This document shows, piece after piece, positions 52,165-61,890 of a stretch of DNA of 64,000 nt. The notes beneath the pieces are model-generated. The model had not been told where the DNA came from. It saw nothing but the letters and a program-made list of their open reading frames with translations, and did not search any database. The stretch's first letter is position 1. Each line of letters opens with the position of its first letter. The position numbers and the translations under genes were made by a program. This DNA is from CAYNHQ01 sp964397255 (GTDB lineage: Bacteria; Bdellovibrionota_G; JALEGL01; DATDPG01), in the NCBI GenBank assembly GCA_964397255.1, contig CAYNHQ010000009.1:54848-118847 (forward strand), read 5' to 3'.

Positions 52165-52938
52165 ATGTCTGGGAAGTTTCGTTTCTCCGGAATTTTCCTC
52201 GCGTTATTGTTAGTGAGGGCCGGGGCTTTCGCTGCGAATGTTCCGGCAATCGACAACTATATCACCGATCTGACGGGGACGCTTAGCTATGCGGATACAG
52301 AACGACTTGCTTCCGAGCTGCGCAATTTCGATAACTCTACTTCGAATCAAGTGGTGGTCCTGATGATTCCAACGCTGAATGGCTCGGACATTCGCGCCTT
52401 TGGCCTGGATGTAGCCATGAAGAACCGGATAGGGCAGCAGAAAAAAAATAACGGCGTTCTGCTTCTGATCGCAAAAGAGGATCGCAAGATGTCCATTGAA
52501 GTAGGGTACGGACTGGAAGGGGCACTTCCGGATGCCCTGTGCGACCAAATCATTCTGAATGAAATCCGGCCTCGTTTCCGCGAAGGGGATTATACCGGGG
52601 GAATTGAAGCGGGAATTCACGCCATCTTATCGGCGACAAAGGGTGAATATAAGCGGCAGAACCATGTGTCTCGCTTCTTAACGCCCGACACCTTCGCCCT
52701 TTTCTTACCATTTGCCTTATTTTGTGGTCCCTGGATTCTATGGTTTCTTTTCTGGAGGAACCTGCCTCCCATTATTATCGATCGTAAGGGTGCTCGACGC
52801 TACCGGTATGGTCTCGGGTATGGGGGCTGGAGTGGCTGGGGTGGGGGAGGTTGGGGGGGCGGCGGATTTTCGGGAGGGGGCGGATTTTCAGGAGGCGGTG
52901 GATCTTTTGGCGGGGGAGGGGCGAGCGGAAGCTGGTGA
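52165..52938 (+). CDS. TPM-domain membrane protein with Gly-rich tail (YgcG family)
   Basis: The 257-residue protein has a signal peptide (ALLLVRAGAFA), a TPM domain (IDNYITDLTGTLSYADTERLASELRNFDNSTSNQVVVLMIPTLNG; EVGYGLEGALPDALC), a membrane helix near residue 180 and a glycine-rich C-terminus of repeated GGGGFSG units ending GASGSW. The layout is standard for YgcG-type proteins beside LemA. Three bases separate it from lemA. Confidence 0.88.
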   Translation: MSGKFRFSGIFLALLLVRAGAFAANVPAIDNYITDLTGTLSYADTERLASELRNFDNSTSNQVVVLMIPTLNGSDIRAFGLDVAMKNRIGQQKKNNGVLLLIAKEDRKMSIEVGYGLEGALPDALCDQIILNEIRPRFREGDYTGGIEAGIHAILSATKGEYKRQNHVSRFLTPDTFALFLPFALFCGPWILWFLFWRNLPPIIIDRKGARRYRYGLGYGGWSGWGGGGWGGGGFSGGGGFSGGGGSFGGGGASGSW

Positions 52939-52942
52939 ACGG

Positions 52943-53344
52943 ATGAAAAACATTCTATCTAAAGAAGAACTCAAGAAAATCCCCGGGCTCATACACGAAG
53001 CGGAGAAGGGCACGTACGGAAAGATATTTCTCAGCATTCACCGGCGGAAACGCTGGAGAGATCGGCGACGAACAATCGGGGAACGAGCCATTCATGAATT
53101 TCACAAGCTCAACCTCCATCGAACCGAACATCGCGCGGGGATTCTTCTCCTCATCAGCCCCAAAGAGCGTGTTTTTCATATTTTGGGAGATGAGGGGATT
53201 CATTCCAAAGTTTCCGACCCATACTGGGAAAAGTTGGCGACTGAAACTTCCAATTATTTCAAGGAGGGCCGATTCAACGATGGTATCGCGCACGCCATTG
53301 AAGAGGTTGGGAAAGTGCTGAAAAAAGAATTTCCTCTACGATGA
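52943..53344 (+). CDS. Small TPM-domain protein
   Basis: This 133-residue protein has a TPM domain without signal peptide: IPGLIHEAEKGTYGKIFLSIHRR, LLLISPKERVFHILGDEGIHSKV, YFKEGRFNDGIAHAIEEVGKVL. It completes the lemA-TPM-TPM triplet often seen in bacteria. The start is the first in-frame ATG after the previous stop, 4 bases on. The 3' end overlaps the convergent FHA-GGDEF gene by 9 bp. Confidence 0.82.
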   Translation: MKNILSKEELKKIPGLIHEAEKGTYGKIFLSIHRRKRWRDRRRTIGERAIHEFHKLNLHRTEHRAGILLLISPKERVFHILGDEGIHSKVSDPYWEKLATETSNYFKEGRFNDGIAHAIEEVGKVLKKEFPLR

Positions 53345-54409
53345 TACGCGATTGCGTCCGGCTTTCTTCGCGCGGTAGAGGGCCTGGTCGGCGTTTTCAA
53401 TGAGTTTTTGAACGGTCTCCACATTGGAAGTGAGAGTGGAAACACCCATGCTGATTGTAACTCGGAGGACCTGGTCGTTGTAAGAAAAGGGAGTTCGTTC
53501 AATGAGCTTTCGGATTTTTTCGGCGAGGGTCATGGCTTTGTTGAGGGGAGTTTCGGGCAACAGAATGCCGAACTCTTCGCCGCCGTAACGTCCGATCGGA
53601 TCTTCCTTTCGAAGATTGAGAAGAATTACGGAGGAGGACTGCTTTAGAACTTCGTCTCCAGCCAAATGCCCGTAGGTGTCGTTTAGTTTTTTGAAATGAT
53701 CGAAGTCAAAAATGATGATCGAGAGATCTCGGCCATATCGCTTCGAACGACTAAATTCGTCCGCCACGCGCTCCAAAAAGAAGCTCTTGTTGTGAACCTG
53801 CGTAAGCCCGTCGATGGTCGCCAACCGATAGATCTCTTCATGATATCGATTCTCGACATTCGTTCCCGAAGCAAATTTTAAAATGGTGTTTCCGATCAAT
53901 AGCAGATCACCGTCCTTCATCACATGTGACGTGATTTTCTTCGTGTTGATGAAGGTGCCATTCGTCGAATTGAGATCTTCAATTATTGTTTCAGGGCCAT
54001 TTTTATAAATACGCGCGTGTTGGCGAGAGACATTTTCTTCGTTCACTCGAATTTGTGCATTTTCGGCACGCCCGATGATGTGTTCGCCATCGCCGATATC
54101 GAACTTTTTCCCCAAATTCATTCCATGAATCGTAATGAGGCAGGCCAAGTTGGATTCTGCAGTACGGGGCGCGATGAGTGCCTCCGCCATGGTAATTACC
54201 GTTTGCTCATCAACCTGATCTTCTTGTAAGGAGCGCCGTATACTGACTTCCTGGTAAAAGTTTTCCAGACAGCGTGAACATGCGCCTTCCTCTGGTGTCC
54301 AGGATGGATTCATCGATTTGATAACCCGAATGACCCGAACGTCTTTTAAGTAGTGACGGGTAAGGTCGGTCTCTTCCATTTCGAGACCGCATAGTGGGCA
54401 GAGGCGCAT
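53336..54409 (-). CDS. Diguanylate cyclase with zinc ribbon and FHA domain
   Basis: The 357-residue protein has an N-terminal CPLC/CSRC pair suggesting a zinc ribbon, an FHA domain (about residues 90-190; HIIGRAENAQIRVNEENVSRQHARI, NSTNGTFIN), and a GGDEF domain with active site GGEEF and an RxxD inhibitory site (RKED) five residues before it. It should synthesise cyclic di-GMP with product inhibition, under control of a phosphothreonine-binding FHA domain. It supplies a possible signal source for the several PilZ proteins here. Confidence 0.9.
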   Translation of the reverse strand: MRLCPLCGLEMEETDLTRHYLKDVRVIRVIKSMNPSWTPEEGACSRCLENFYQEVSIRRSLQEDQVDEQTVITMAEALIAPRTAESNLACLITIHGMNLGKKFDIGDGEHIIGRAENAQIRVNEENVSRQHARIYKNGPETIIEDLNSTNGTFINTKKITSHVMKDGDLLLIGNTILKFASGTNVENRYHEEIYRLATIDGLTQVHNKSFFLERVADEFSRSKRYGRDLSIIIFDFDHFKKLNDTYGHLAGDEVLKQSSSVILLNLRKEDPIGRYGGEEFGILLPETPLNKAMTLAEKIRKLIERTPFSYNDQVLRVTISMGVSTLTSNVETVQKLIENADQALYRAKKAGRNRVSS

Positions 54410-54450
54410 GAAGGAAAAAAAGCCTTTATTCTTAATAAGTTAGTTCTTCT

Positions 54451-54480
54451 AGAATACGGTTTTGAGTCCCTCATTGTCAA
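54451..54480 (-). promoter_or_regulatory. Promoter of the FHA-GGDEF gene
   Basis: On the minus strand, TTGACA (54480-54475) and TATTCT (54456-54451) are 18 bp apart, with a predicted start near 54444 and a leader of about 35 nt. The -35 box overlaps the left arm of the ATTGTC/GACAAT dyad. Confidence 0.5.
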
Positions 54481-54510
54481 GTCGGCGACAATTGCTTTGC
54501 ATTGCAATGC
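54473..54510. promoter_or_regulatory. Operator-like palindromes between divergent promoters
   Basis: ATTGTC (54473-54478) and GACAAT (54487-54492) form a dyad with an 8-bp spacer. GCATTGCAATGC (54499-54510) is a perfect 12-bp palindrome. Both lie between the GGDEF promoter and the promoter of the next gene, so one regulator could control both. Confidence 0.4.
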
Positions 54511-54520
54511 GTTATATATT
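54492..54520 (+). promoter_or_regulatory. Promoter of the exported protein at 54527
   Basis: TTGCTT (54492-54497) and TATATT (54515-54520) are 17 bp apart. The predicted start falls on the GTG at 54527, implying a leaderless mRNA. The perfect palindrome sits in the spacer. Confidence 0.45.
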
Positions 54521-54526
54521 TTTGGC

Positions 54527-55297
54527 GTGCGATTCACCCGCTGGTGGCAGGATATTCTTCTCTGGATCGTTGTGGCATTCAGTTCTGTTCGGGCCGAAAC
54601 CTGCGATATCGAGGCGGCGATTCGGCGGCCGGAGCATATCGATCACGATGCGCTTCGCATGGTGACGAAAGGAATCAAGGCTCGGGCCAAGGACTTCGAA
54701 TTCAAGGGGCATCCACCGGTTCAACCCCCCATTCATCCTCATGGGCAATGGGTGCCGCGCGAAGCCATGCTCGCCGCGCGACCTTTAACATGGGAAGTTC
54801 CCTACAAAGGAGATCCTATTCGTGCTCTCGCTCGGTACACCCTAGCGACAGGGTATGAGTTTTCGTTGTACCAAGAAAAACAGGGTCAAAGAATTTATAC
54901 ATCGGGAAGTCCTCAAGGAGTTACGAACCTTTCCTACAAAGGTAAACAGATCGCACATTCTCACGTATTCGTGGAATATCCGTCGCGGACAGGTGACCTC
55001 GTTTGGAGTGATATCCTCATACCCAGTCCCGGGGATCTTCAGCGCAACCAGGTTGTTCCTGAAGACAATACCATTGTAACGAACTCCCCCATCTTTCGTC
55101 GTCGAATTCTGGTTCACTACTCGCAAGAACGAAATCAGGATTTACAAAAAGAAATACATCTCTCATACGAAGGTCTACCGTCAGGAATCTCGTCGACCTA
55201 TCTGGTCCTCGAAAAAGATCTCTTAGACCACAGTACAAACCTGTTGAATGATCTCTTACGCGTGGAATGCCAAGAGTATGAAAAGAAACATCGATAA
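54527..55297 (+). CDS. Exported protein of unknown function
   Basis: The predicted 256-residue protein has an N-terminal hydrophobic signal (ILLWIVVAFSSVRA) before AETCDIEAAIRRP. The rest is soluble, with a beta-rich middle (GYEFSLYQEKQGQRIYTSGSPQG; ILIPSPGDLQRNQVVPEDN) and only three cysteines. I do not recognise a family. The GTG start at 54527 is chosen because it gives a normal signal peptide and matches the promoter; a TTG at 54497 is the alternative. It is divergent from the FHA-GGDEF gene. Confidence 0.5.
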   Translation: MRFTRWWQDILLWIVVAFSSVRAETCDIEAAIRRPEHIDHDALRMVTKGIKARAKDFEFKGHPPVQPPIHPHGQWVPREAMLAARPLTWEVPYKGDPIRALARYTLATGYEFSLYQEKQGQRIYTSGSPQGVTNLSYKGKQIAHSHVFVEYPSRTGDLVWSDILIPSPGDLQRNQVVPEDNTIVTNSPIFRRRILVHYSQERNQDLQKEIHLSYEGLPSGISSTYLVLEKDLLDHSTNLLNDLLRVECQEYEKKHR

Positions 55298-55341
55298 ATC
55301 CCACCTTGGTTCTCCTCTCCCAATCTGCTAGAGAGGGAGGG

Positions 55342-55698
55342 ATGTCACGCGCGCGGCCCAATTTGAAGGCCCCTCAATCCGTCGGATCGATTCTGGAGGG
55401 TCCCATCGGAAGAAAAGGGATTCGATTGGTAGATCTTTACCGAGTTCAGAAAAATTGGATGTCCATTGTGGGAGAAGATGTGGCGCAACGAACCTTTCCG
55501 AGGTGGCTCAAAGGAACCACGTTACGAATCGCCGTGGAAAATTCCGGATGGTCGCAAAAGTTAACGATGATCGATGAAGATCTTCGCCGTAATATTCTTA
55601 AAGCGACTGGAATCGCAATTGATGAGATTCGATTTGAAAACGAACCTCATCGCGTACTTGCCTGGCGAACGCGTTATCTCGGCCGCCATCTCTCATAA
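55342..55698 (+). CDS. DUF721/DciA-like protein
   Basis: The 118-residue protein matches DUF721: RLVDLYRVQKNWMSIVGEDVAQRTFPRWLKGTTLRIAVENSGWSQKLTMIDEDLRRNI. DciA-type members load the replicative helicase in bacteria without DnaC, which is the likely role. GGGAGGG before the ATG at 55342 supports the start. Its 3' end overlaps convergent murJ by 25 bp. Confidence 0.78.
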   Translation: MSRARPNLKAPQSVGSILEGPIGRKGIRLVDLYRVQKNWMSIVGEDVAQRTFPRWLKGTTLRIAVENSGWSQKLTMIDEDLRRNILKATGIAIDEIRFENEPHRVLAWRTRYLGRHLS

Positions 55699-57266
55699 AT
55701 TTTCTTTCCCATTTCCGCCAAAAGCTTTGTTTCGGGAACACGCAAGAGCATAAGGCCCCCAATATAAGTCGCCGTCGAAAGAAAGATCGGAACAAACGTT
55801 TCGATCAGGCGTGCGCCAAAATGGCCGTTCGGTTGGTGCAATTTCAAATATGAAAAATGAGCAACTAGAGCCATGGCTAGGGAAGCCAGCAAAATTCGAA
55901 ACACACGGTCGATCAATTCTCGCATAGGCAGACCGAGATGTTTTTTCTGAAACCAGAACATCAGCAAAAATAAATTCGTTAGAGCGGACACGGAAGTGCC
56001 GAGAGCCAGGCCGCGAAACCCGAGCGTTTTATAAAGGAGAAGATTCGACGTGATGTTCATTGTCACCGCGGTCATGCTCGCGATCATGGGTGATTTCGAA
56101 TCTTTTCGGGCAAAAAAAGCTGGGGCAATCACTTTCACCGCTGCATACGCGGGAAGGCCGATAGCGAAAAAGGCCAGTCCTGCGGCTGTCGCTGTCGTGT
56201 CGGAGGCATGGAAAGCACCGTGCTGGTAAATTAGTCGGATGATGGGTTCGCTTAAAATCCAAAGCCCCAATGCCGAAGGGATCGTCAATACCCAGACGAG
56301 ATTCATCGATGCGCTCAAATTTTTTCGAAAGGCATCATCGGCCGAGCTTGCGGCGTCGCGAGATACACGGGGGAGGGTCACCATCCCGATCGCGACGCCA
56401 AAAACTCCGATCGGCAGTTGCATGAGGCGAAACGAGTAATTGAGCCAAGAAGGGGCTCCTTGTTCCAAGAGAGAGGCGAGAATTGAGTTCACCAAAATAT
56501 TCACTTGTGTCGCCGAAAGGCCGATGACGGAGGGAAGCATCAATCGAAAAATTTGGCGGAGCCCCTCACTCTCGCGCCAACCCTGAATTGTAGGCTTCCA
56601 GCGCCAGCCGAATCTCCAAAGTCCGGGCACTTGAATGAGACCCTGTGCGAGGCCCCCTAAAAGTGTTCCAATCGACCATCCGATGACGGCCGATCTCGGA
56701 TTCATTTCCATTGTCCACAACGCAATTCCAAACACGATCGAAACAAGGTTGAACATGACGGGCGCAAACGCTGGAATCGCGAATTTTTCTTTTACGTTAA
56801 GCATCCCCATAAAGAGGGCCGAGATCGCAACGATCGGAAGAAACGGGAACATGATTCGTGTGAGAAGAACGGTCAGATCTCCTTTCCCCGGAACTGCGTC
56901 AAACCCAGGTGCAATGAGGGCCACCAGCTGTGGCGTGAAAATCATTCCGATGAGTGTAAGGGAGCCGACCACGGCCAAGAGAACGCCGATAACGAGATTC
57001 GCCAGTTTCCAAGCATCGTCAATTGACCGCTTTACTTCGTGTTCAGTGAAAGTAGGTACGAAGGCACTCGAAAGGGCCCCTTCCGCAAAAAGATCGCGAA
57101 GTAAATTCGGGATTCGAAATGCAATCACATAGGCATCGGAATAAAAGCCGGCACCCAAAAGGGCCGCAAAGAGCTGATCGCGAATCAAGCCGAAAATTCG
57201 GCTTAAAAATGTGCAAAAACTAACGATACCGGCGGCGCGTCCAACACTTCTCTTGGGGGAGCTCAT
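55674..57266 (-). CDS. murJ: Lipid II flippase MurJ
   Basis: The 530-residue MOP-superfamily protein has about 14 membrane segments, the N-terminal SFCTFLSRIFGLIRDQLFAALLGAG and NLLRDLFAEGALSSAFVPTF motifs of MurJ/MviN, and the TLPRVSRDAASSADDAFRKN loop. It moves lipid II across the inner membrane for peptidoglycan synthesis. The ATG at 57266 is chosen (MSSPKRSVGRAAG, CAGGAAA upstream); the longer frame to 57455 is rejected because it runs into the divergent gene. Confidence 0.93.
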   Translation of the reverse strand: MSSPKRSVGRAAGIVSFCTFLSRIFGLIRDQLFAALLGAGFYSDAYVIAFRIPNLLRDLFAEGALSSAFVPTFTEHEVKRSIDDAWKLANLVIGVLLAVVGSLTLIGMIFTPQLVALIAPGFDAVPGKGDLTVLLTRIMFPFLPIVAISALFMGMLNVKEKFAIPAFAPVMFNLVSIVFGIALWTMEMNPRSAVIGWSIGTLLGGLAQGLIQVPGLWRFGWRWKPTIQGWRESEGLRQIFRLMLPSVIGLSATQVNILVNSILASLLEQGAPSWLNYSFRLMQLPIGVFGVAIGMVTLPRVSRDAASSADDAFRKNLSASMNLVWVLTIPSALGLWILSEPIIRLIYQHGAFHASDTTATAAGLAFFAIGLPAYAAVKVIAPAFFARKDSKSPMIASMTAVTMNITSNLLLYKTLGFRGLALGTSVSALTNLFLLMFWFQKKHLGLPMRELIDRVFRILLASLAMALVAHFSYLKLHQPNGHFGARLIETFVPIFLSTATYIGGLMLLRVPETKLLAEMGKKIYERWRPR

Positions 57267-57301
57267 GGATTTCCTGTTTACGATACCTAAAAAAAAGTCT
57301 C

Positions 57302-57330
57302 TTGACACACGCACGTCAAAAAAATATGAA
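57302..57330 (+). promoter_or_regulatory. Promoter of the S41 protease gene
   Basis: TTGACA (57302-57307) and TATGAA (57325-57330) are 17 bp apart. TTGAC and GTCAA also form a dyad over the -35 region. The predicted start near 57337 leaves a 27-nt leader containing GGGGGG. Confidence 0.5.
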
Positions 57331-57363
57331 GGAAGAGTTCTCTGAAGGGGGGAACTCATTTCA

Positions 57364-58872
<1,509 letters not shown>

Positions 58873-58894
58873 GTCAGCAGCCCCTTTGATGTTT

Positions 58895-58913
58895 ATCTAA
58901 CAAATATCTAACA
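58895..58913 (+). repeat. Arm-type repeat, left end
   Basis: ATCTAACAAATATCTAACA contains two ATCTAACA units 11 bp apart. The same 19 bases occur at 62575-62593 in the same orientation. Position near each att site fits integrase arm-binding sites. Confidence 0.6.
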
Positions 58914-58972
58914 GAGAAATCGGTGTGAACTGGTCAAGCGAACTTATACCGAATCTGAGACGTGCCGGATGC

Positions 58973-60052
58973 TCATTTTTTAACCGAGTTCTCCGAGGGG
59001 GGTGTGACCCACTGCTGGGCGTCGGCATAGCCCTTTGATATTTCGAGTACGACTTCACCCGTTCTCAGATCTACGAAGCGGGTTGACGACGCGGATGTAA
59101 GTGTCAGCCAGTGATCATACCAGTCTACTTCTACGTCTTTGCTCTGGTCAGCGGTCCCTTGAGCACCTTTTGGAGACACTTCGTTCCGCCTCCCACTTGA
59201 TTTAAGGATCCAAGTGACAGGCGGTGCAAAATGGGGCTCGTACTCTTCGCAAATTTCCGACGTGTCGTCTCCACTTTCCCCGCAAGCTTCCGTCGCAGCC
59301 TCTCTTTCGACCAGCGTAATTTCAATCAGCGAATCGGGCGCAGCAGCTGAAACAAGATGAACTTTTAGGGTTTTCGGACTTTTCGCCTTGTAATTTTTAA
59401 GGGAATTCCGCATTTGGTTGATCAAGTCCAACCCATGGTCACTGAAGGAGAGTGGATGCACCACCTCCTTCTTAATGCGATCGCGAATATTACGATGGAG
59501 CTTGCCGCAGGCGTTGGGAATATCGCAACACATCTCCTGTTGCTTTTCGATGAGCTTCCAGCGTTTGAGGTCGCGCGAAAGCTCGTAGAAATTCCCTTCG
59601 AATCGACGAGCCTTCGGATCGGACGTGGTTCCGCATTCGGTGAACGTTTCCACGAATCTCCACTGGTTCGAGTCTCGGTCAAGCCACAAGTGCTCAAAGT
59701 CTGTGTACGTGGGGAACGAGCGTTCCTTAGGGAGATCAAAATACCGTTCGAGCTTTACTCCTGATTGCCAGGGCGCACGATACATCGTCTGTCCAATCAA
59801 GAGATAAAGTGCTTTCCAGTCTCGGTCCCAAAAAGAATCGCCCAGAACAGGTCGTTGCTCAAAGCTGAAAAGGACTTTCGATTGTTTTGTCGATGGATCA
59901 TAAAGGGTCAAATCCCATGCCTTGAACTGTCGGTTCTCGAGCCGGGCAAGCACCGGCTTTGAGATAGGGTTCGCCTGAGATGGGAGCGATAATTCAGGCG
60001 CAGCTCGCAGTGTGGCCGAGAGACCTACATAAACGACAGCCATCAGCTTCAT
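58973..60052 (-). CDS. Exported protein of unknown function (element cargo)
   Basis: The predicted 359-residue protein has a signal peptide (MKLMAVVYVGLSATLRAAP) and a beta-rich body with repeated WD-containing segments (FKAWDLTLYDPSTKQSKVLFSF; FWDRDWKALYLLIGQTMYRAPW). Clustered cysteines (EMCCDIPNACG; ACGESGDDTSEICEE) suggest disulfides. I do not recognise the family. A longer GTG start (60112) would couple it to the integrase gene, but the ATG at 60052 gives a clean signal peptide. It sits between attL and the integrase, the cargo position. Confidence 0.55.
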   Translation of the reverse strand: MKLMAVVYVGLSATLRAAPELSLPSQANPISKPVLARLENRQFKAWDLTLYDPSTKQSKVLFSFEQRPVLGDSFWDRDWKALYLLIGQTMYRAPWQSGVKLERYFDLPKERSFPTYTDFEHLWLDRDSNQWRFVETFTECGTTSDPKARRFEGNFYELSRDLKRWKLIEKQQEMCCDIPNACGKLHRNIRDRIKKEVVHPLSFSDHGLDLINQMRNSLKNYKAKSPKTLKVHLVSAAAPDSLIEITLVEREAATEACGESGDDTSEICEEYEPHFAPPVTWILKSSGRRNEVSPKGAQGTADQSKDVEVDWYDHWLTLTSASSTRFVDLRTGEVVLEISKGYADAQQWVTPPSENSVKK

Positions 60053-60113
60053 ACGGTCAGGAAATATACCACAGAGCGGTCGCATTATTCCGTTAGGTCT
60101 TCTTGTTTGCACG

Positions 60114-61175
60114 CTAGAATTTCAAGCGCTCAATGCTGTTGCGCAAATGCTCCGGCGCAAGATGCGCGTACCGCTGAACCATCTGAAGATCTGAATGGCC
60201 AAGAATTTCCTTAAGCGCTAGTAGATCTCCGCCCCTCATTACAAAATGGGACGCAAACGCGTGTCTCAAATCATGGAACCTGACATGTCGTTCGATACCT
60301 GCGTGTCGAAGGCTATTTCTAAAAACCTTTCGAATGTCCGAACGTTTGTGGAGCGCCTCCACTTTGGAGGGAAACATGTATTCACCTTCTGAATTCATGA
60401 CTTCAGCTAAATAAGGATACAGCGCTGTACCGATCGGAATGTAACGTACCTTCTTACTTTTTGTTGTATTGCTGTACTCGCTTCCAATGTCGACCGTGAT
60501 CATTCGGTGATTCAGATCAACTTTTGACTTCTTAAGATTGAGCAATTCTCCGTATCGCATTCCGGTGTAAATCGCGCATGCGAACAAGGGACGGTCAGCG
60601 TCAGGAGACTGTTGGAGGAGGCGTACCAATTCATTTTCTGTCAGGAAATCTACAGCTTTTCTTTGCTCATAGAGTTTCTTGAACGACTTACACGGGTTCA
60701 CTTTCACATCTCCCCATTTGATTCCGTCATTCAAGATCTTCCGAAAGATCTCGATCTCCCGATTAATGGTAGCCGGAGCAACCCTGCGGTGAGTCTTTGC
60801 CGAGTTGAAGTTCATCCGGTCCGAAATGTACTTTTGGACGTCCGCGGAAGTAATGCGGTTCACGTCCTGTTCGCCAAACACCGGAAGGAGATGATTCCGA
60901 AGAACTCCCTCATCCCGTTTCATGCTCATTGGGCTTTTAAATGGACGTGAATGCTGATCGATCCATTTGTGCGCTAGCTTGGTGAAGGTGAGGCGCCGTT
61001 TTTTCTGAAATATTTCGGGAAATTCATCTCGCGCCTTGCGCGCGCGCATCTCAATATCGAAGTGATCGGCATCCTTACGTCTAGGAAACGTCTTTGTTCG
61101 TTGCTTACCATGGAGATCCCGGTAGTAAACGTCATAGACAATCCTCGACTTTGTCCTTCTGACGACGACGGACAT
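60114..61175 (-). CDS. int: Tyrosine recombinase/integrase
   Basis: The 353-residue integrase has an AP2-like N-terminal arm domain (SRIVYDVYYRDLHGKQRTKTFPRRKDA), a core-binding SAM-like domain, and the catalytic domain: Arg in IYTGMRYGELLNL, HxxR in FHDLRHAFASH, His in ILGHSDLQM and the nucleophile Tyr in RYAHLAPEHL. All catalytic residues are present, so it should be active. It starts right after the stop of the HTH gene. It probably recombines the 47-bp att core in tRNA-fMet. Confidence 0.93.
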   Translation of the reverse strand: MSVVVRRTKSRIVYDVYYRDLHGKQRTKTFPRRKDADHFDIEMRARKARDEFPEIFQKKRRLTFTKLAHKWIDQHSRPFKSPMSMKRDEGVLRNHLLPVFGEQDVNRITSADVQKYISDRMNFNSAKTHRRVAPATINREIEIFRKILNDGIKWGDVKVNPCKSFKKLYEQRKAVDFLTENELVRLLQQSPDADRPLFACAIYTGMRYGELLNLKKSKVDLNHRMITVDIGSEYSNTTKSKKVRYIPIGTALYPYLAEVMNSEGEYMFPSKVEALHKRSDIRKVFRNSLRHAGIERHVRFHDLRHAFASHFVMRGGDLLALKEILGHSDLQMVQRYAHLAPEHLRNSIERLKF

Positions 61176-61424
61176 TTATAACTCCCGAGACACGATCTCG
61201 GACACCGTTTCGGCCGATTTTCCGCTTCGGATCCATTGAACGATTTGTTCGGGGTCATAGCGAACGAGATGTCCAATTTTGATGTATGGAATACGCTGTT
61301 GATATCGGAGATCTCGGACATAGCTTTCTTTGACTTTTAAGAACCGACACACTTCTGAGGTGGTCAGTAATTGAGGGAGAAAGGAGTGCGAATTTACTGA
61401 AGGAGTGTGTGAGTCAGATTTCAT
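61176..61424 (-). CDS. Small HTH protein, excisionase-like
   Basis: The 82-residue protein has a MerR/excisionase-type helix-turn-helix: LLTTSEVCRFLKVKESYVRDLRYQQRIPYIKIGHLVRYDPEQIVQWI. Such proteins direct excision or repress the integrase promoter. The ATG at 61424 is chosen because the promoter at 61451-61478 lies upstream of it; an open frame continues to 61478 but would start inside the promoter. It is followed immediately by int. Confidence 0.78.
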   Translation of the reverse strand: MKSDSHTPSVNSHSFLPQLLTTSEVCRFLKVKESYVRDLRYQQRIPYIKIGHLVRYDPEQIVQWIRSGKSAETVSEIVSREL

Positions 61425-61442
61425 TTTCGTATGTGCCCGCGT

Positions 61443-61459
61443 ATTTAATGACATTAAAT
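61443..61459. promoter_or_regulatory. Operator-like palindrome between the xis and regulator genes
   Basis: ATTTAATG-A-CATTAAAT is a perfect 8-1-8 palindrome that covers the start-site region and -10 box of the xis-int promoter. An overlapping palindrome, ACATTAAATGT, spans 61451-61461. Confidence 0.5.
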
Positions 61460-61478
61460 GTAATACAAACAATGTCAA
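61451..61478 (-). promoter_or_regulatory. Promoter of the xis-int operon
   Basis: On the minus strand, TTGACA (61478-61473) and TAATGT (61456-61451) are 16 bp apart. The predicted start is near 61444, before the chosen xis ATG. Confidence 0.5.
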
Positions 61479-61774
61479 TAAATATTGAGGAGATTTTTGG
61501 GGAAAAAAGTCCCACTTTGTCTTCTTTTAAGTCGTTAAATCGATTTCAACGTGATACAACGTCATACGTGACGGAGAAGGCGAGAGAATCGGGCAAAAGA
61601 GGGCGTAGGAAGTTCTCATTCAGTGATGTGATGCAGACGCGCGTTCCAGGGCACGTTCGCAACCAAGTTCTACAAATCCTTGAAGAGAAGCATAAGGAGA
61701 ACGAATTTATTTCAGAGAGTGATTACCTTCGGGATTTGATAATTAAGGACCTTAAATCGAAGGGGCGGTTATAA
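61472..61774 (+). CDS. Small basic regulator, ribbon-helix-helix-like
   Basis: The predicted 100-residue protein has a basic middle (ESGKRGRRKFSFSDVMQTRVPGHVRNQVLQILEE) and a C-terminal helix (ISESDYLRDLIIKDL), compatible with a ribbon-helix-helix or related DNA-binding fold. It is divergent from xis-int, separated by palindromes, so it is a candidate repressor of the element. No close family recognised; the start at 61472 lacks a ribosome site and could be internal. Confidence 0.5.
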   Translation: MSINIEEIFGEKSPTLSSFKSLNRFQRDTTSYVTEKARESGKRGRRKFSFSDVMQTRVPGHVRNQVLQILEEKHKENEFISESDYLRDLIIKDLKSKGRL

Positions 61775-61846
61775 TGTTGTCACGGATATTTATAATAAAT
61801 TTAAATACTTACATTAGCTACAAAGGCCCATCTTTTCTAATTGAAA

Positions 61847-61882
61847 ATATCCTGCTGGATAGGATATCCTATTGAATAGGAT
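61847..61882. promoter_or_regulatory. Operator cluster upstream of the toxin-antitoxin pair
   Basis: ATAGGATATCCTAT (61859-61872) is a perfect 14-bp palindrome. Half-sites ATATCCT (61847-61853) and ATAGGAT (61876-61882) flank it. The cluster lies immediately before the toxin start, where an antitoxin normally represses its own operon. Confidence 0.55.
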
Positions 61883-61890
61883 GTAGGTGT

